64,000 nt of DNA from [Clostridium] innocuum (GTDB taxonomy: Bacteria; Bacillota_I; Bacilli_A; Erysipelotrichales; Erysipelotrichaceae), in contig CP048838.1 of NCBI GenBank assembly GCA_012317185.1, positions 3,596,001 through 3,660,000 of the forward strand, in the 5' to 3' direction. A program made the position numbers and the translations under genes. The notes beneath the pieces were generated by a model. It was not told the DNA's origin, searched no databases, and worked only from the letters and a program-made list of their open reading frames with translations. Shown piece after piece: positions 53,691 through 61,599 of this stretch; positions within the stretch are counted from its first letter, which is position 1; every line of letters begins with the position of its first letter.

Positions 53691-53951
53691 AAAAAAACAG
53701 CAAAAATCTGCTGTTTGCGTCGTATTTCATAAAGTATAATTAAATGAATACTTCCCCTGTGACAAGAGGATCACACCCAGCTGCTTTCTGCTGCCTGCGA
53801 AAATTTCTGAGGCCTGTATTATTCTGCTTGTAAGCAGTGTCATACCGTTTCTACCCTTATAAAACAGTCATCTGCCGCGGAATCCTCCTTTCCTTTGACA
53901 ACACTTAACGGCTCTTTATCATGCATTACTGTGCTTAACACCTATATTCTA
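53691..53951 (-). ncRNA. Candidate small RNA or short leader transcript under a cre-linked promoter
   Basis: Bounded by a good promoter (TTGACG-17-TAGAAT) and a strong terminator, with about 250 transcribed bases and no normal gene. It contains an AGGAGG-like site and only tiny frames, of 28 and 38 codons. No known RNA family is recognised. Confidence 0.5.
53692..53716 (-). terminator. Terminator of the candidate small RNA
   Basis: AAACAGCA pairs with TGCTGTTT on the minus strand, then a T run. Confidence 0.8.
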
Positions 53952-53996
53952 ATGCGGCAAAAAACGAACGTCAACTAACATTTGTAATCGTTTACA
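53946..53996 (-). promoter_or_regulatory. Promoter with upstream cre box for the candidate small RNA
   Basis: TTGACG (53969-53974), a 17-base spacer and TAGAAT (53946-53951). The cre-like TGTAATCGTTTACA (53983-53996) is centred about 50 bases before the predicted start, upstream of -35, as in CcpA-activated promoters such as ackA. Confidence 0.65.
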
Positions 53997-54065
53997 ATAT
54001 GTAAAAGCAGCTATATGCGAATTATCATAAAACCATCACAGCATTTCAATTCCCTTCCTGTATAT

Positions 54066-54092
54066 AAAAACATCCGGCTGGGTAGACCGGAT
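54066..54092 (-). terminator. Terminator of the cellobiose-type PTS operon
   Basis: CATCCGG pairs with CCGGATG around a nine-base loop, followed by five T on the minus strand. Confidence 0.85.
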
Positions 54093-54105
54093 GCATCTCA
54101 TCATA

Positions 54106-54768
54106 TTATAAGGTTATTTCTATCACGTTTTCGAAAGGGTTATTATATGCACGGACATAAACGAGCGGTTTCCCGCTCATACTGCTGATAACCGACTCCA
54201 CACGAATGATGGGAGTGTTCATTTTGATTTTCAGCAGATTCGCAAACTGCACCGGAACCAGCATGGGGATAAACTTCTGTGTAACACGTCCGTTTTTTAC
54301 ATAGTCGTTCATATCCAGCAGATTTTTCAGGTTCTTCATATCTGCATCCGATATCTGGTTTCGAATAAAGAAAATTTCCTCTACGCTCGTCGGCTTTGCA
54401 TTGACGGTATTCAGCCTGACGACGCTCAGCACTTGGTCATCCTGATCAATTTCCAGTATCGGTGCGATATCCGCAGCATCTTTTACATTAAAATACATGA
54501 CGATGAACTCGCTGATTTCTTCCTGCAGCATTTCCGCAGCTGTATTCCTTTTCAGCAGCTTACGGTCAGCGACAAAGGTTCCCTTGTTTTTATCGCGGTA
54601 GAGGAAACCTTCCTCAACAAGCTCATCTATTGCTTTACGAACAGTCATACGGCTCGCATCGAAGCGAACCGCCATATCACGTTCTGAATCAATCGGTGAA
54701 TTGGCAGCCTTATCTTCAATTTCCTGCATTATTAGGTCTTTGATTTTTCGATAGATAGGAGTTGCCAT
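54106..54768 (-). CDS. GntR/HutC family regulator with UTRA ligand domain
   Basis: Winged-helix DNA-binding part (about 1-70, SRMTVRKAIDELVEEGFLYR) and a UTRA sensor (about 80-220), which in the family binds a phosphosugar. Length is 220 residues. The ATG follows AGAGGTG. It is the last gene of the PTS operon. The operators TGGTCTATACCA, TGGTTTATACCA and TGGTCTAAACCA upstream of the operon match HutC-type sites, so it most likely represses its own operon. Confidence 0.92.
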   Translation of the reverse strand: MATPIYRKIKDLIMQEIEDKAANSPIDSERDMAVRFDASRMTVRKAIDELVEEGFLYRDKNKGTFVADRKLLKRNTAAEMLQEEISEFIVMYFNVKDAADIAPILEIDQDDQVLSVVRLNTVNAKPTSVEEIFFIRNQISDADMKNLKNLLDMNDYVKNGRVTQKFIPMLVPVQFANLLKIKMNTPIIRVESVISSMSGKPLVYVRAYNNPFENVIEITL

Positions 54769-54789
54769 AGTTTCACCTCTTTCCTGATT

Positions 54790-55875
54790 CTAGCGCATGA
54801 AGCCAAAGGATTTCCATGGTTTGATGTAATCCAGCAGCATGGTCTCATCTTCCGGAATATGACCGATGACATTCTTTCTGCCGTCATTCGGCATATCCTT
54901 CAATACAATATGCAATTCTCCTTTATAGCGTGAATATTCATCATTTACAATGACAACATCTCCACGTTTTAAATCACGGGTATTCTTCGGCGGCACACTT
55001 TCCTTTGCGTAGGTAACGCGCGGCATGGTGCTTCTCGCCATATACTCGCTCATATCTCCACGGACAAAATGCGGGTGTTCGTAGAGTATTTTTTCTTCTG
55101 TCGGGTGAAGATCCGCTTCAAAATCAATCTTAAAGGTAAGCTTACCAGGATCAATTTTTGAAAGCGTAGAGAGTTCTTCCTCACTCGCATAAGCATTTGC
55201 GATGATGACATCATCCACCACTCTTGTAGCAAACAGATGTCTGGCCTGCACATCAATCGGCAGGTCGCGGTGTATTTCCAAAGTGCACAAGCCTTCGTTT
55301 ACCGGCCAAGGGCCATAGGTTCCCTCTTCCTGAGAGGATACGAAGGCTGCCACTTTAATATTCAGATTCTTGATATCCTGGCTGCATTTTTCAAAATGCT
55401 CATAGCTGATTCCGCTGTATCGCTGCGGATAAAAGTTATGACAGGTAATAATATTATCCAGCTTCGGATAATGGCTCATGATGTTGTCCAGATATTTCGT
55501 ACCCAGACTTGCGTTAATTTCAATTTTCAGATTTTGCGGGTTATACGTCATTAAGGCTTCCTTTAAGGAGTCAAAGCCTTCATCCAGACGGATGCCGTCG
55601 GCATGCATCTCGGCGAAGAATGACAGATCGTCATAGGAAACATGCAGTTTCTCAAATACAAATGGCGCAACATCCAGTATGACTTCCATTCCATAGGAAT
55701 GTGCGTGGTCGATCAGTTCCCTAAATTCCGCAAGGATTTCCTCACGTTCTTTCTCAACACTTAGCAGACAGGTGAAGATTCTTTTGAATCCGTATTTTGC
55801 AGCAAGTGTTACATATGCTTTATCTTTCTCCAGAGTTGAATGCTCCGGATAAAGAGAAATTCCTAATCTAGCCAT
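54790..55875 (-). CDS. DUF871/MupG-like 6-phospho-glycosidase
   Basis: TIM barrel (LGISLYPEHS at the start, DVAPF near residue 75, GIRLDEGF near 100) plus a C-terminal beta domain (about 250-361). The family includes S. aureus MupG, which splits phosphorylated MurNAc-GlcNAc, and is common next to PTS genes. ATG 55875 has AAGGAGGA six bases before it. Length is 361 residues. In this operon it probably hydrolyses the disaccharide phosphate made by the cellobiose-type PTS; whether that is a muropeptide sugar or another beta-glycoside is not known. Confidence 0.88.
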   Translation of the reverse strand: MARLGISLYPEHSTLEKDKAYVTLAAKYGFKRIFTCLLSVEKEREEILAEFRELIDHAHSYGMEVILDVAPFVFEKLHVSYDDLSFFAEMHADGIRLDEGFDSLKEALMTYNPQNLKIEINASLGTKYLDNIMSHYPKLDNIITCHNFYPQRYSGISYEHFEKCSQDIKNLNIKVAAFVSSQEEGTYGPWPVNEGLCTLEIHRDLPIDVQARHLFATRVVDDVIIANAYASEEELSTLSKIDPGKLTFKIDFEADLHPTEEKILYEHPHFVRGDMSEYMARSTMPRVTYAKESVPPKNTRDLKRGDVVIVNDEYSRYKGELHIVLKDMPNDGRKNVIGHIPEDETMLLDYIKPWKSFGFMR

Positions 55876-55909
55876 GATTAGCTCCTCCTTTGACAAGCAG
55901 CCAATACTA

Positions 55910-56380
55910 TTACGATTCGGTTGCTTCTGACTTCTCTTTCTCTTCGTTCTGAATGTAGCTTTCCATGTTACGCAGCAGCTTCACTGCCTTCTTTTTCGCA
56001 CCGCGGTTGTAGAAAAAGGACATGATTTTAAAATTCACGCTCTTTGCTCCGCTGGCTCCGGTAAAGTCTTCCATATACGTTACACCGATATGATCTTCAT
56101 CCAGCTGTTCAACTTCATAGGAAATCGTGTTGATACCCTGACTGCTTTCAAATTTCGCCTTGTAAATTCTCGGAGCTTCAAAATCCGTAATCGTCACTTT
56201 GACTTTTCCTTCACGCTTCATTTTGTTTTTCATATCCTTCGTGTAGGAATACCCCTTGTGAATCTGCTTTGGACGAACATTCTTGCCCGTTGATGCTGTG
56301 ACATCATATGCGACAGACTCAGCGATTTTCTCAAAGAATACCTCCGCATTCACATACAATTTTTCTTCTACTTTGATCAT
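55910..56380 (-). CDS. DUF3284 family protein
   Basis: Protein of 156 residues (MIKVEEKLYVNAEVFFEKIA), predicted alpha/beta, often found in cellobiose/lactose PTS operons; role unknown. It contains a SRPBCC-like pattern (VTITDFEAPRIYKAKFES). A Lys/Glu-rich tail ends it. AAGGAGAAGCAC precedes the ATG. It lies between the 56-residue membrane protein and the MupG-like gene. Confidence 0.82.
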   Translation of the reverse strand: MIKVEEKLYVNAEVFFEKIAESVAYDVTASTGKNVRPKQIHKGYSYTKDMKNKMKREGKVKVTITDFEAPRIYKAKFESSQGINTISYEVEQLDEDHIGVTYMEDFTGASGAKSVNFKIMSFFYNRGAKKKAVKLLRNMESYIQNEEKEKSEATES

Positions 56381-56393
56381 GTGCTTCTCCTTT

Positions 56394-56564
56394 TTATTTC
56401 TTTTTTACGTTCTTTTTGTCCTTGTAAACCATAAAGGCTCCAAGACATACAACAGTGACACCACAAATACAATACAATATTTTTTGTGAAAAGTCATTAT
56501 AAGTTTGAGAATACATCATGATGATGCAGCCGATTGTTACAGCAAATAAGCCCCAGCGTGTCAT
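56394..56564 (-). CDS. Small membrane protein, 56 residues
   Basis: Begins MTRWGLFAVTIGCIIMMYSQ and has two hydrophobic helices (about 4-20 and 29-46) with a Lys-rich end. AAAAGGTGATATTT gives a good ribosome site. It is 13 bases before the DUF3284 gene and part of the PTS operon. No family is recognised; real because of the site, the spacing and the charge pattern. Confidence 0.65.
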   Translation of the reverse strand: MTRWGLFAVTIGCIIMMYSQTYNDFSQKILYCICGVTVVCLGAFMVYKDKKNVKKK

Positions 56565-56597
56565 AAATATCACCTTTTTCCTATGTTTTCGCTCTTT

Positions 56598-56819
56598 TTA
56601 CTTTGTTGTTACCTGAAAGTACATAACGCTTCCGATTGGTGTAGCCTTGATGGTTTTCTTGGCAATGGCACATGCCTTGTCCAGATCCTCGGTGTTTACG
56701 TTAAATGCAAGCTTGATTCCCGTTTTTCCCTCATATTTGAAGCTGACGCCTTCCTCCGTCGTCTTCTCCAGCAGATCAATAATAAATTCCTGATTTAATC
56801 CGCAGCTGATGTATATCAT
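56598..56819 (-). CDS. Small conserved-looking protein, 73 residues, in the PTS operon
   Basis: Soluble protein MIYISCGLNQEFIIDLLEKT ... with a possible ferredoxin-like fold. ATG 56819 has GAGGTG six bases before it; a GTG nine bases earlier lies inside that site. It lies between the IIA gene and the 56-residue membrane protein. I do not know its function. Confidence 0.6.
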   Translation of the reverse strand: MIYISCGLNQEFIIDLLEKTTEEGVSFKYEGKTGIKLAFNVNTEDLDKACAIAKKTIKATPIGSVMYFQVTTK

Positions 56820-56850
56820 TCTGTTCACCTCTAGTTTCCCTTATTTTTAA

Positions 56851-57162
56851 TTACTTTTTGATTTCCTTATATAAATCCATAAATTCCTGAGACAGGATTT
56901 TGAATGCTTCCGCACTCATCAGCTGATCTTCAGCGTGTGTCAGCAGCAGCGTCATCTGTGTCGCTTCTCCCCCTGCTTCCTGCTGAATCAGCTTTGCATG
57001 TGAATGATGCCCTTCCGTAAAGGATTCATCTCCTTGTTTAATAAGCTCCTGTGCCTGTTCAAAATTACCGACTTTTGCTTCCTGAATAGCTTCAATATAT
57101 AATGAACGCGCCATTCCCACGCTTGAGATAATTTCAAAACAGATCAGTTCTAAACCTTCCAT
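56851..57162 (-). CDS. PTS lactose/cellobiose IIA component
   Basis: Trimeric helical phosphocarrier of 103 residues (EIISSVGMARSLYIEAIQEA), with the active His in LLLTHAEDQLM (about residue 76). Ribosome site AAGGAGG. It follows the IIC gene and a hairpin (57186-57209). Confidence 0.93.
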   Translation of the reverse strand: MEGLELICFEIISSVGMARSLYIEAIQEAKVGNFEQAQELIKQGDESFTEGHHSHAKLIQQEAGGEATQMTLLLTHAEDQLMSAEAFKILSQEFMDLYKEIKK

Positions 57163-57185
57163 ATTGTCCTCCTTATAGTAAGTAA

Positions 57186-57209
57186 GGGAAGAGTAAATAT
57201 CCTCTTCCC
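57186..57209 (-). other. Stabilising hairpin between IIC and IIA genes
   Basis: GGGAAGAG and CTCTTCCC form an 8-bp stem with an eight-base loop and no T run, so it is likely an mRNA processing or stability element, not a terminator. Confidence 0.55.
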
Positions 57210-57237
57210 TTTCTATTTACTTTTTCTGCTATAGTTT

Positions 57238-58659
57238 TTATTCTTCTACGTTGTTCATTCTGTTTGCAACGATAACAAACGGAATCCAGCAGAGCACTGC
57301 TACAACCAGGTTGATTGCGGCGATAACTCCGGCCATCAGACTACCACCTGTTGCCAGGATTGCATAGATTACTGGTGGAACTACCCAAGGCACTGTGATG
57401 AATACCGGTGGGATCAGTCCGGAAGCTGTTGCAAGATAAGCGATTGTTGCCAGAATAACCGGTGTAATCAGCCAAGGAATAAAGTAGATAGGGTTTAATA
57501 CGATTGGCAGACCGAAGATAACCGGTTCGTTGATGTTGAAGCAGCCCATTGGCAGACTCAGTTTTGCTACTGCTCTTGCATCGTCTCTCTTGGAGAAGAT
57601 CATGATGGCAATCAGCAGTGCAATGGTACATCCGGAGCCACCCATCCATACAAAGGCATCGAAGGAACCACGTGTCCATACGAACATTTGGTCAACAACA
57701 TCATTCAGTGATTTTCCTGCAGCCATAGCAGTATTGTAGATGTTTGTATTGTCGTTCAGCAATGGAATATATCCACCGTCCAGAATTGGAGCCAGTACGT
57801 TTGGTCCGTGCAGACCGAAGAACCAGAATACCTGTACAGCAAATACAAGAATGATGATAGCGCCAAGACCCTGTGACAGGTTCTGGAATGGAATCTGCAG
57901 ATACTGGTTGATCAGCTCAGGCAGACCGTTTCCTAAGAATTCTGTACATAAGAACTGAATGATACCTGCAGTGTAGATAGCGATGGTACCCGGAATAATT
58001 GCAGCGAATGCTTTGGATACTGCTGGCGGTACCTGCTCAGGCAGCTTGATGGTAACTTTCTTAATCATCAGTTTCGCATAAATGATAACAGAAACCAGAC
58101 CGATAATCAATGCAGAGAACAGACCACCGGAGTTTGTCCAAGCATATGGCAGGAAGCCCCAGCCGGTAGCATTATTCAGTAATATAGCATCTTTCGTGTC
58201 ATTCAACGCAACATCCAGTCCTGCACTTTTCAATGTGTTCAGTGCATCAACTGCAACATCAGGAAGCTGATAGTTGAAGGTAGCGCTCTGTGCTAAGATC
58301 GTAACGAAGGAAGCCAGTGCAACAAGACCTCCAGCAAGCGGGTTCACATCATAGGCCTTAGCCAGATGGTAACCGAAGGAAAATGCAAATGCAATGGCCA
58401 GCATTGCCAGTGTTCCCCACCATACATTTCCGTTGATTCCAATCAGCCACTGGAATGTTTCTGCGATATGCCAGTCCGGCAGATAATTGTTTGGCAGATC
58501 ACGGAAGAATACGTTTAATAATGTAGCGACAGCACCTGCCATGGTAATTGGCATGATACCGATGAATCCATCACGAATCGCTACCAGATGTTTCTGAGAA
58601 CCGATTTTCGCCGCAATCGGCACAAAATGTTTCTCCATCCACGCTGTGAATTTTTCCAT
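57238..58659 (-). CDS. PTS lactose/cellobiose IIC membrane component
   Basis: Membrane sugar channel of 473 residues with about ten segments. Family features seen are GFIGIMPITMAGAVATL near residue 30, VFWFFGLHGPNVLAPIL (about 280) and NINEPVIFGLPIVLNP (about 380). It follows its IIB by 92 bases and precedes IIA. Imports and phosphorylates a beta-linked disaccharide. Confidence 0.95.
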   Translation of the reverse strand: MEKFTAWMEKHFVPIAAKIGSQKHLVAIRDGFIGIMPITMAGAVATLLNVFFRDLPNNYLPDWHIAETFQWLIGINGNVWWGTLAMLAIAFAFSFGYHLAKAYDVNPLAGGLVALASFVTILAQSATFNYQLPDVAVDALNTLKSAGLDVALNDTKDAILLNNATGWGFLPYAWTNSGGLFSALIIGLVSVIIYAKLMIKKVTIKLPEQVPPAVSKAFAAIIPGTIAIYTAGIIQFLCTEFLGNGLPELINQYLQIPFQNLSQGLGAIIILVFAVQVFWFFGLHGPNVLAPILDGGYIPLLNDNTNIYNTAMAAGKSLNDVVDQMFVWTRGSFDAFVWMGGSGCTIALLIAIMIFSKRDDARAVAKLSLPMGCFNINEPVIFGLPIVLNPIYFIPWLITPVILATIAYLATASGLIPPVFITVPWVVPPVIYAILATGGSLMAGVIAAINLVVAVLCWIPFVIVANRMNNVEE

Positions 58660-58751
58660 TTTTCTTTCTCCTCCTAAAAATGAATTATTTTACACTGTCC
58701 GGTAAAAGGAGCCACCTGTTACCGATAGTGACAATGCCATTGTGAGGGATT

Positions 58752-59054
58752 TTACATCCCAAGAAGCTTTAACGCCTGTTCCAGAACCTTCGCTCCGTTC
58801 ATGGTGCCGTATGCCTGCATGTCGATGACTGCAACCGGTTTTCCTCCTGCAATCGCCTTCATTTTGGATTCCAGGAAACGAACCTGAGGTCCCAGAAGCA
58901 TAACGTCCATTTTTTCTACATTGTTGACAGCATCCGCATCACCGACAGCCCATATTTCTGCTTCGATTTTTTTCTCTTCCGCTGCTTCCTGCATTTTCTT
59001 AACCATCATACTGGTTGACATTCCTGCAGAGCATACAAGTAAGATATTTGTCAT
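58752..59054 (-). CDS. PTS lactose/cellobiose IIB component
   Basis: Phosphocarrier of 100 residues. TNILLVCSAGMSTSMMV has the active Cys8. First gene of the operon IIB-IIC-IIA-73aa-56aa-DUF3284-MupG-GntR. AAAGGGG precedes the ATG, and the GntR operator lies just upstream. Confidence 0.94.
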   Translation of the reverse strand: MTNILLVCSAGMSTSMMVKKMQEAAEEKKIEAEIWAVGDADAVNNVEKMDVMLLGPQVRFLESKMKAIAGGKPVAVIDMQAYGTMNGAKVLEQALKLLGM

Positions 59055-59071
59055 GAGTTTTACCCCTTTCT

Positions 59072-59138
59072 AGTGGTCTATACCACTTGGTACACCCATA
59101 TGATACAACACCCCTTTAAATAATGCAAGCGTTTTCTT
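59072..59138 (-). promoter_or_regulatory. Promoter of the cellobiose-type PTS operon with GntR operator and cre box
   Basis: TTGCAT (59123-59128), a 17-base spacer and TATCAT (59100-59105). The operator AGTGGTCTATACCACT (59072-59087) lies just past the predicted start, a repression position. A cre-like AAGAAAACGCTTGCA (59124-59138) overlaps -35, so CcpA should also repress. Confidence 0.8.
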
Positions 59139-59298
59139 TCTAAATTTCTAAAATTTTCTTGCCAGATACCTCTACATTTTTCGAGCATATGAAAATAACC
59201 CTTTATTTATCGCATTATTCTAACATCATTATCGTTTTAGTTATTTTAAAATGATGTTGCAGATTTGTGATAATTTCTTTTGAAAAAGCTTTTTCCGA

Positions 59299-59331
59299 TG
59301 GTTTATACCATAGTCCAAGTGGTCTAAACCA
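59299..59331. promoter_or_regulatory. Two upstream GntR-type operators
   Basis: TGGTTTATACCA (59299-59310) and TGGTCTAAACCA (59320-59331), 21 bases apart, two helical turns. They are about 225-246 bases from the promoter operator. Confidence 0.65.
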
Positions 59332-59640
59332 TGGCATCATATAGGTGTACCATATAGCACAAGCAGATGTTTGAAAACAATATCTTTCCGTATGCTTTAA
59401 CTGCTGAATATGTCGCTGTGCAAAATCCGTAAAACAATAAAGAAAGCAGTATTTCTGATTTAAAATCATACCTTTCCGTTGTCTGCAGTATCTTTTAATC
59501 TGCTGTCATTCATCCATACTGCAGATTCCCTTATCCCATTTTCAAATATGGGTTTTATCTGTCACTTTTTCTTTACATAAGAATGCCTTCTCTCAAACTG
59601 CACTCCTCTACCAGACATAAACACAGCAAACATTTTATAA
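59332..59640. other. Gene-free stretch upstream of the PTS operon
   Basis: No supported gene. Sequence near 59341-59355 (GGTGTACCATA) resembles the region at the operon promoter, a possible old duplication. Confidence 0.4.
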
Positions 59641-59647
59641 ATACGCA

Positions 59648-59684
59648 AAAGACACAAGATCACCTGCCTGATAATCTTGTGCCT
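59648..59684 (-). terminator. Probable terminator of the MGMT-like gene
   Basis: CACAAGAT and ATCTTGTG form the stem around a 13-base loop, followed by TCTTTTGCG on the minus strand. Confidence 0.55.
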
Positions 59685-59749
59685 GATTGCTTGCCGCGGA
59701 AGTGCCGTACATAAGGGCTTGGGCTTGATCTGCTGCTTAAATATACAGA

Positions 59750-60244
59750 TCAGGACTCATCTTCATTCAAATCAAACAGAACCTTTGTATAGTCCTTTAC
59801 AAAATAACGAAAATTCGTTCTTCCTTTTCTGATGATCGCATGGCCCTCTGCTTCCAGCTTTTCTTTCTGAGCTTCCACCCCGCCCGGGTATTTCGCATTC
59901 AGCTCGCCATTTGCTTTTAAGGTTCTCCAATAGGGCGTCTCATCCTTTGATCGCTGATAGCTCGCCCAGGCCGCAATGGATACAAAAATACCTGCGGTAA
60001 TCGGTTCTGTAAAATCCGCATGATTCACCTTTGCAAAATACTCGCGCAAATCGCCCACGGTAATCACTTTTCCATATGGAACCTTTCTCATTCTCTCATC
60101 ATAGTCAATCGGCGGTGCGAAGTACATGTTGCTGCTACCGTATTTTTCAATGCTTTTAAAATCTGTTATTATTTTATACTTCGGCATATCCTTGCTGTCG
60201 TGCAGCATAGCATTGAAATCCTTCCTGTCTTCATTTGCCATCAT
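59750..60244 (-). CDS. MGMT/ATL-like DNA-binding protein lacking the methyl-acceptor cysteine
   Basis: The last roughly 100 residues follow the winged helix of O6-alkylguanine-DNA alkyltransferases (VPYGKVITVGDLREYF; AEGHAIIRKGRTNF). The PCHR acceptor motif is TPYWR here, so it cannot take a methyl group and is like alkyltransferase-like proteins. The N-terminal 60 residues are extra. ATG 60244 has GGAGG five bases before it (60241 is also possible). Length is 164 residues. Encoded alone. Confidence 0.72.
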   Translation of the reverse strand: MMANEDRKDFNAMLHDSKDMPKYKIITDFKSIEKYGSSNMYFAPPIDYDERMRKVPYGKVITVGDLREYFAKVNHADFTEPITAGIFVSIAAWASYQRSKDETPYWRTLKANGELNAKYPGGVEAQKEKLEAEGHAIIRKGRTNFRYFVKDYTKVLFDLNEDES

Positions 60245-60250
60245 TGCCAC

Positions 60251-60640
60251 CTCCTATCGTAAGCGAAGTATGGTTTTGTAATATATGCAATGAGACTGTT
60301 TAAGAAAAGTTTGCATACTGTGATTTTTATCCTCAGCGCCTACATAAGAAATCACATTTAAATTGGTATTTATTCTGCATCCGGCCTTACCACAGGAATT
60401 ATAATTCTTATAAGGAAACACCTTGAGGTACAGTCTCCATATGAATATGTGGTTTATCCTGCTTCCAGTATTCCTTCAGCCCCTAGCCCAAGAAAACTTT
60501 TCTGATGTACAGTCATCCAGTTAATGACGATGTGTTTATACTGGCTTCGCTTTTTTCCTTACCATTATCATGAGAAAAACGCTTCTGTTCTGCGTAATGT
60601 GTTCTCACCGAAGGTTATGTGAAGCCATACAGTTTTCATG
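60251..60640. other. Gene-free stretch
   Basis: Frames here are broken by stops in all directions. It may be decayed coding sequence on the minus strand. I recognise nothing. Confidence 0.4.
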
Positions 60641-60647
60641 TTGCTAT

Positions 60648-60777
60648 TCAATCATGATTGGGATCTGTTCTCCAGAGCGTATCAAAACAGAGTCGGCTTG
60701 CTTTTTCGCACTCTTCAAACGTCTTTCCATTCTGTGAGAACAGGAACTTCTATAAACGTATACTCATAGTTTTTCAT
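60648..60777 (-). pseudogene. Possible small frameshifted gene
   Basis: MKNYEYTFIEVPV opens in one frame, and FSQNGKTFEECEKASRLC ... PNHD continues in another, with a one-base shift near 60735-60740. Joined, they give about 42 protein-like residues. The ATG overlaps the end of the 149-residue gene. No clear ribosome site. Confidence 0.25.
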
Positions 60778-61213
60778 CCTTCACTTCTTTTTCTTTCCCC
60801 TTTTTTATACATTTGACATATTCCGCAACCATAAACACATTATTCAAATCTTTTTCATCAAGTCCCCGAAATGCAAACAGATCATCATATATCTGTTCTG
60901 AACCCTCCACACAGAAATATCCGCTTACCAGATCAATTCCGATAAATACCTTTTGTTCATCTGTATGATATGTAATCGGACACGGCTGCATATTATCCGG
61001 CAGTTTTTCTTTAAACACTCGATTGCACATGATATTCTCAATCACTACGTTGTCCGCTTCTTTTGTTTGAATAGGATGCACCTCATATTTGTCTCTTACA
61101 TACGCATCTAGTTCTTTTCCTGTTTTTCTATTGGGATACAGGAAACCTCTATGTTCATCATATAGTTTTTTCCATTCTTCCACCATGTCAGCTGCAGCTT
61201 CCTGTGTCAGCAT
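60764..61213 (-). CDS. Hypothetical protein, 149 residues
   Basis: Soluble, Lys/Glu-rich protein of unknown family (EEWKKLYDEHRGFLYPNRKT; VFIGIDLVSGYFCVEGSEQI). ATG 61213 has GGAGGTG six bases before it; a GTG nine bases earlier is inside that site. TTGACG on the minus strand upstream is a possible -35. Codon use is normal for the window. Confidence 0.65.
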   Translation of the reverse strand: MLTQEAAADMVEEWKKLYDEHRGFLYPNRKTGKELDAYVRDKYEVHPIQTKEADNVVIENIMCNRVFKEKLPDNMQPCPITYHTDEQKVFIGIDLVSGYFCVEGSEQIYDDLFAFRGLDEKDLNNVFMVAEYVKCIKKGKEKEVKDEKL

Positions 61214-61222
61214 TTTGATCAC

Positions 61223-61548
61223 CTCCGCTTTACATGTATGTCTTATAACGCCTAAGATATAATACCGATTATCAAATTCTAGCCGTCAACGTATACGCCC
61301 TTGTTCTGCCTCATGATACCATCCTTTCAAAGCTGCGTCAATTTTTTATGCGTACAGCAATCTATGTATGCACATACTATGTTACTATTCACCAATCTAT
61401 ATTGTTGAAAATAGCTTAGCTAAGAGTGAAAAGACTATTATCGTATTGCAGTAATCTTATAAATAACGGGATGCACCTCAATTTGCCCCCTTATTGATTT
61501 CTTATTCCATGCTGAACAGTAACCTTACTATCTGCTTTTTCTGTTAAT
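61223..61548. other. Gene-free stretch
   Basis: Carries the probable promoter of the 149-residue gene; otherwise no feature recognised. Confidence 0.4.
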
Positions 61549-61592
61549 AAAAAGATACAGCCATCACATAATGCAATGCATTGTATCTTTTG
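61549..61592 (-). terminator. Terminator of the DhaKL-RpiB operon
   Basis: AAAGATAC pairs with GTATCTTT around a 24-base loop and is followed by TTATT on the minus strand. Confidence 0.7.
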
Positions 61593-61599
61593 TAGATGC

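Noticed and set aside
57186..57209. Terminator between IIC and IIA genes
   Set aside because: Strong stem but no T run, and the IIA gene needs transcription from upstream.
59215..59469. 84-residue open frame on the minus strand
   Set aside because: It runs over the two GntR operators, has no good ribosome site and an unnatural composition.
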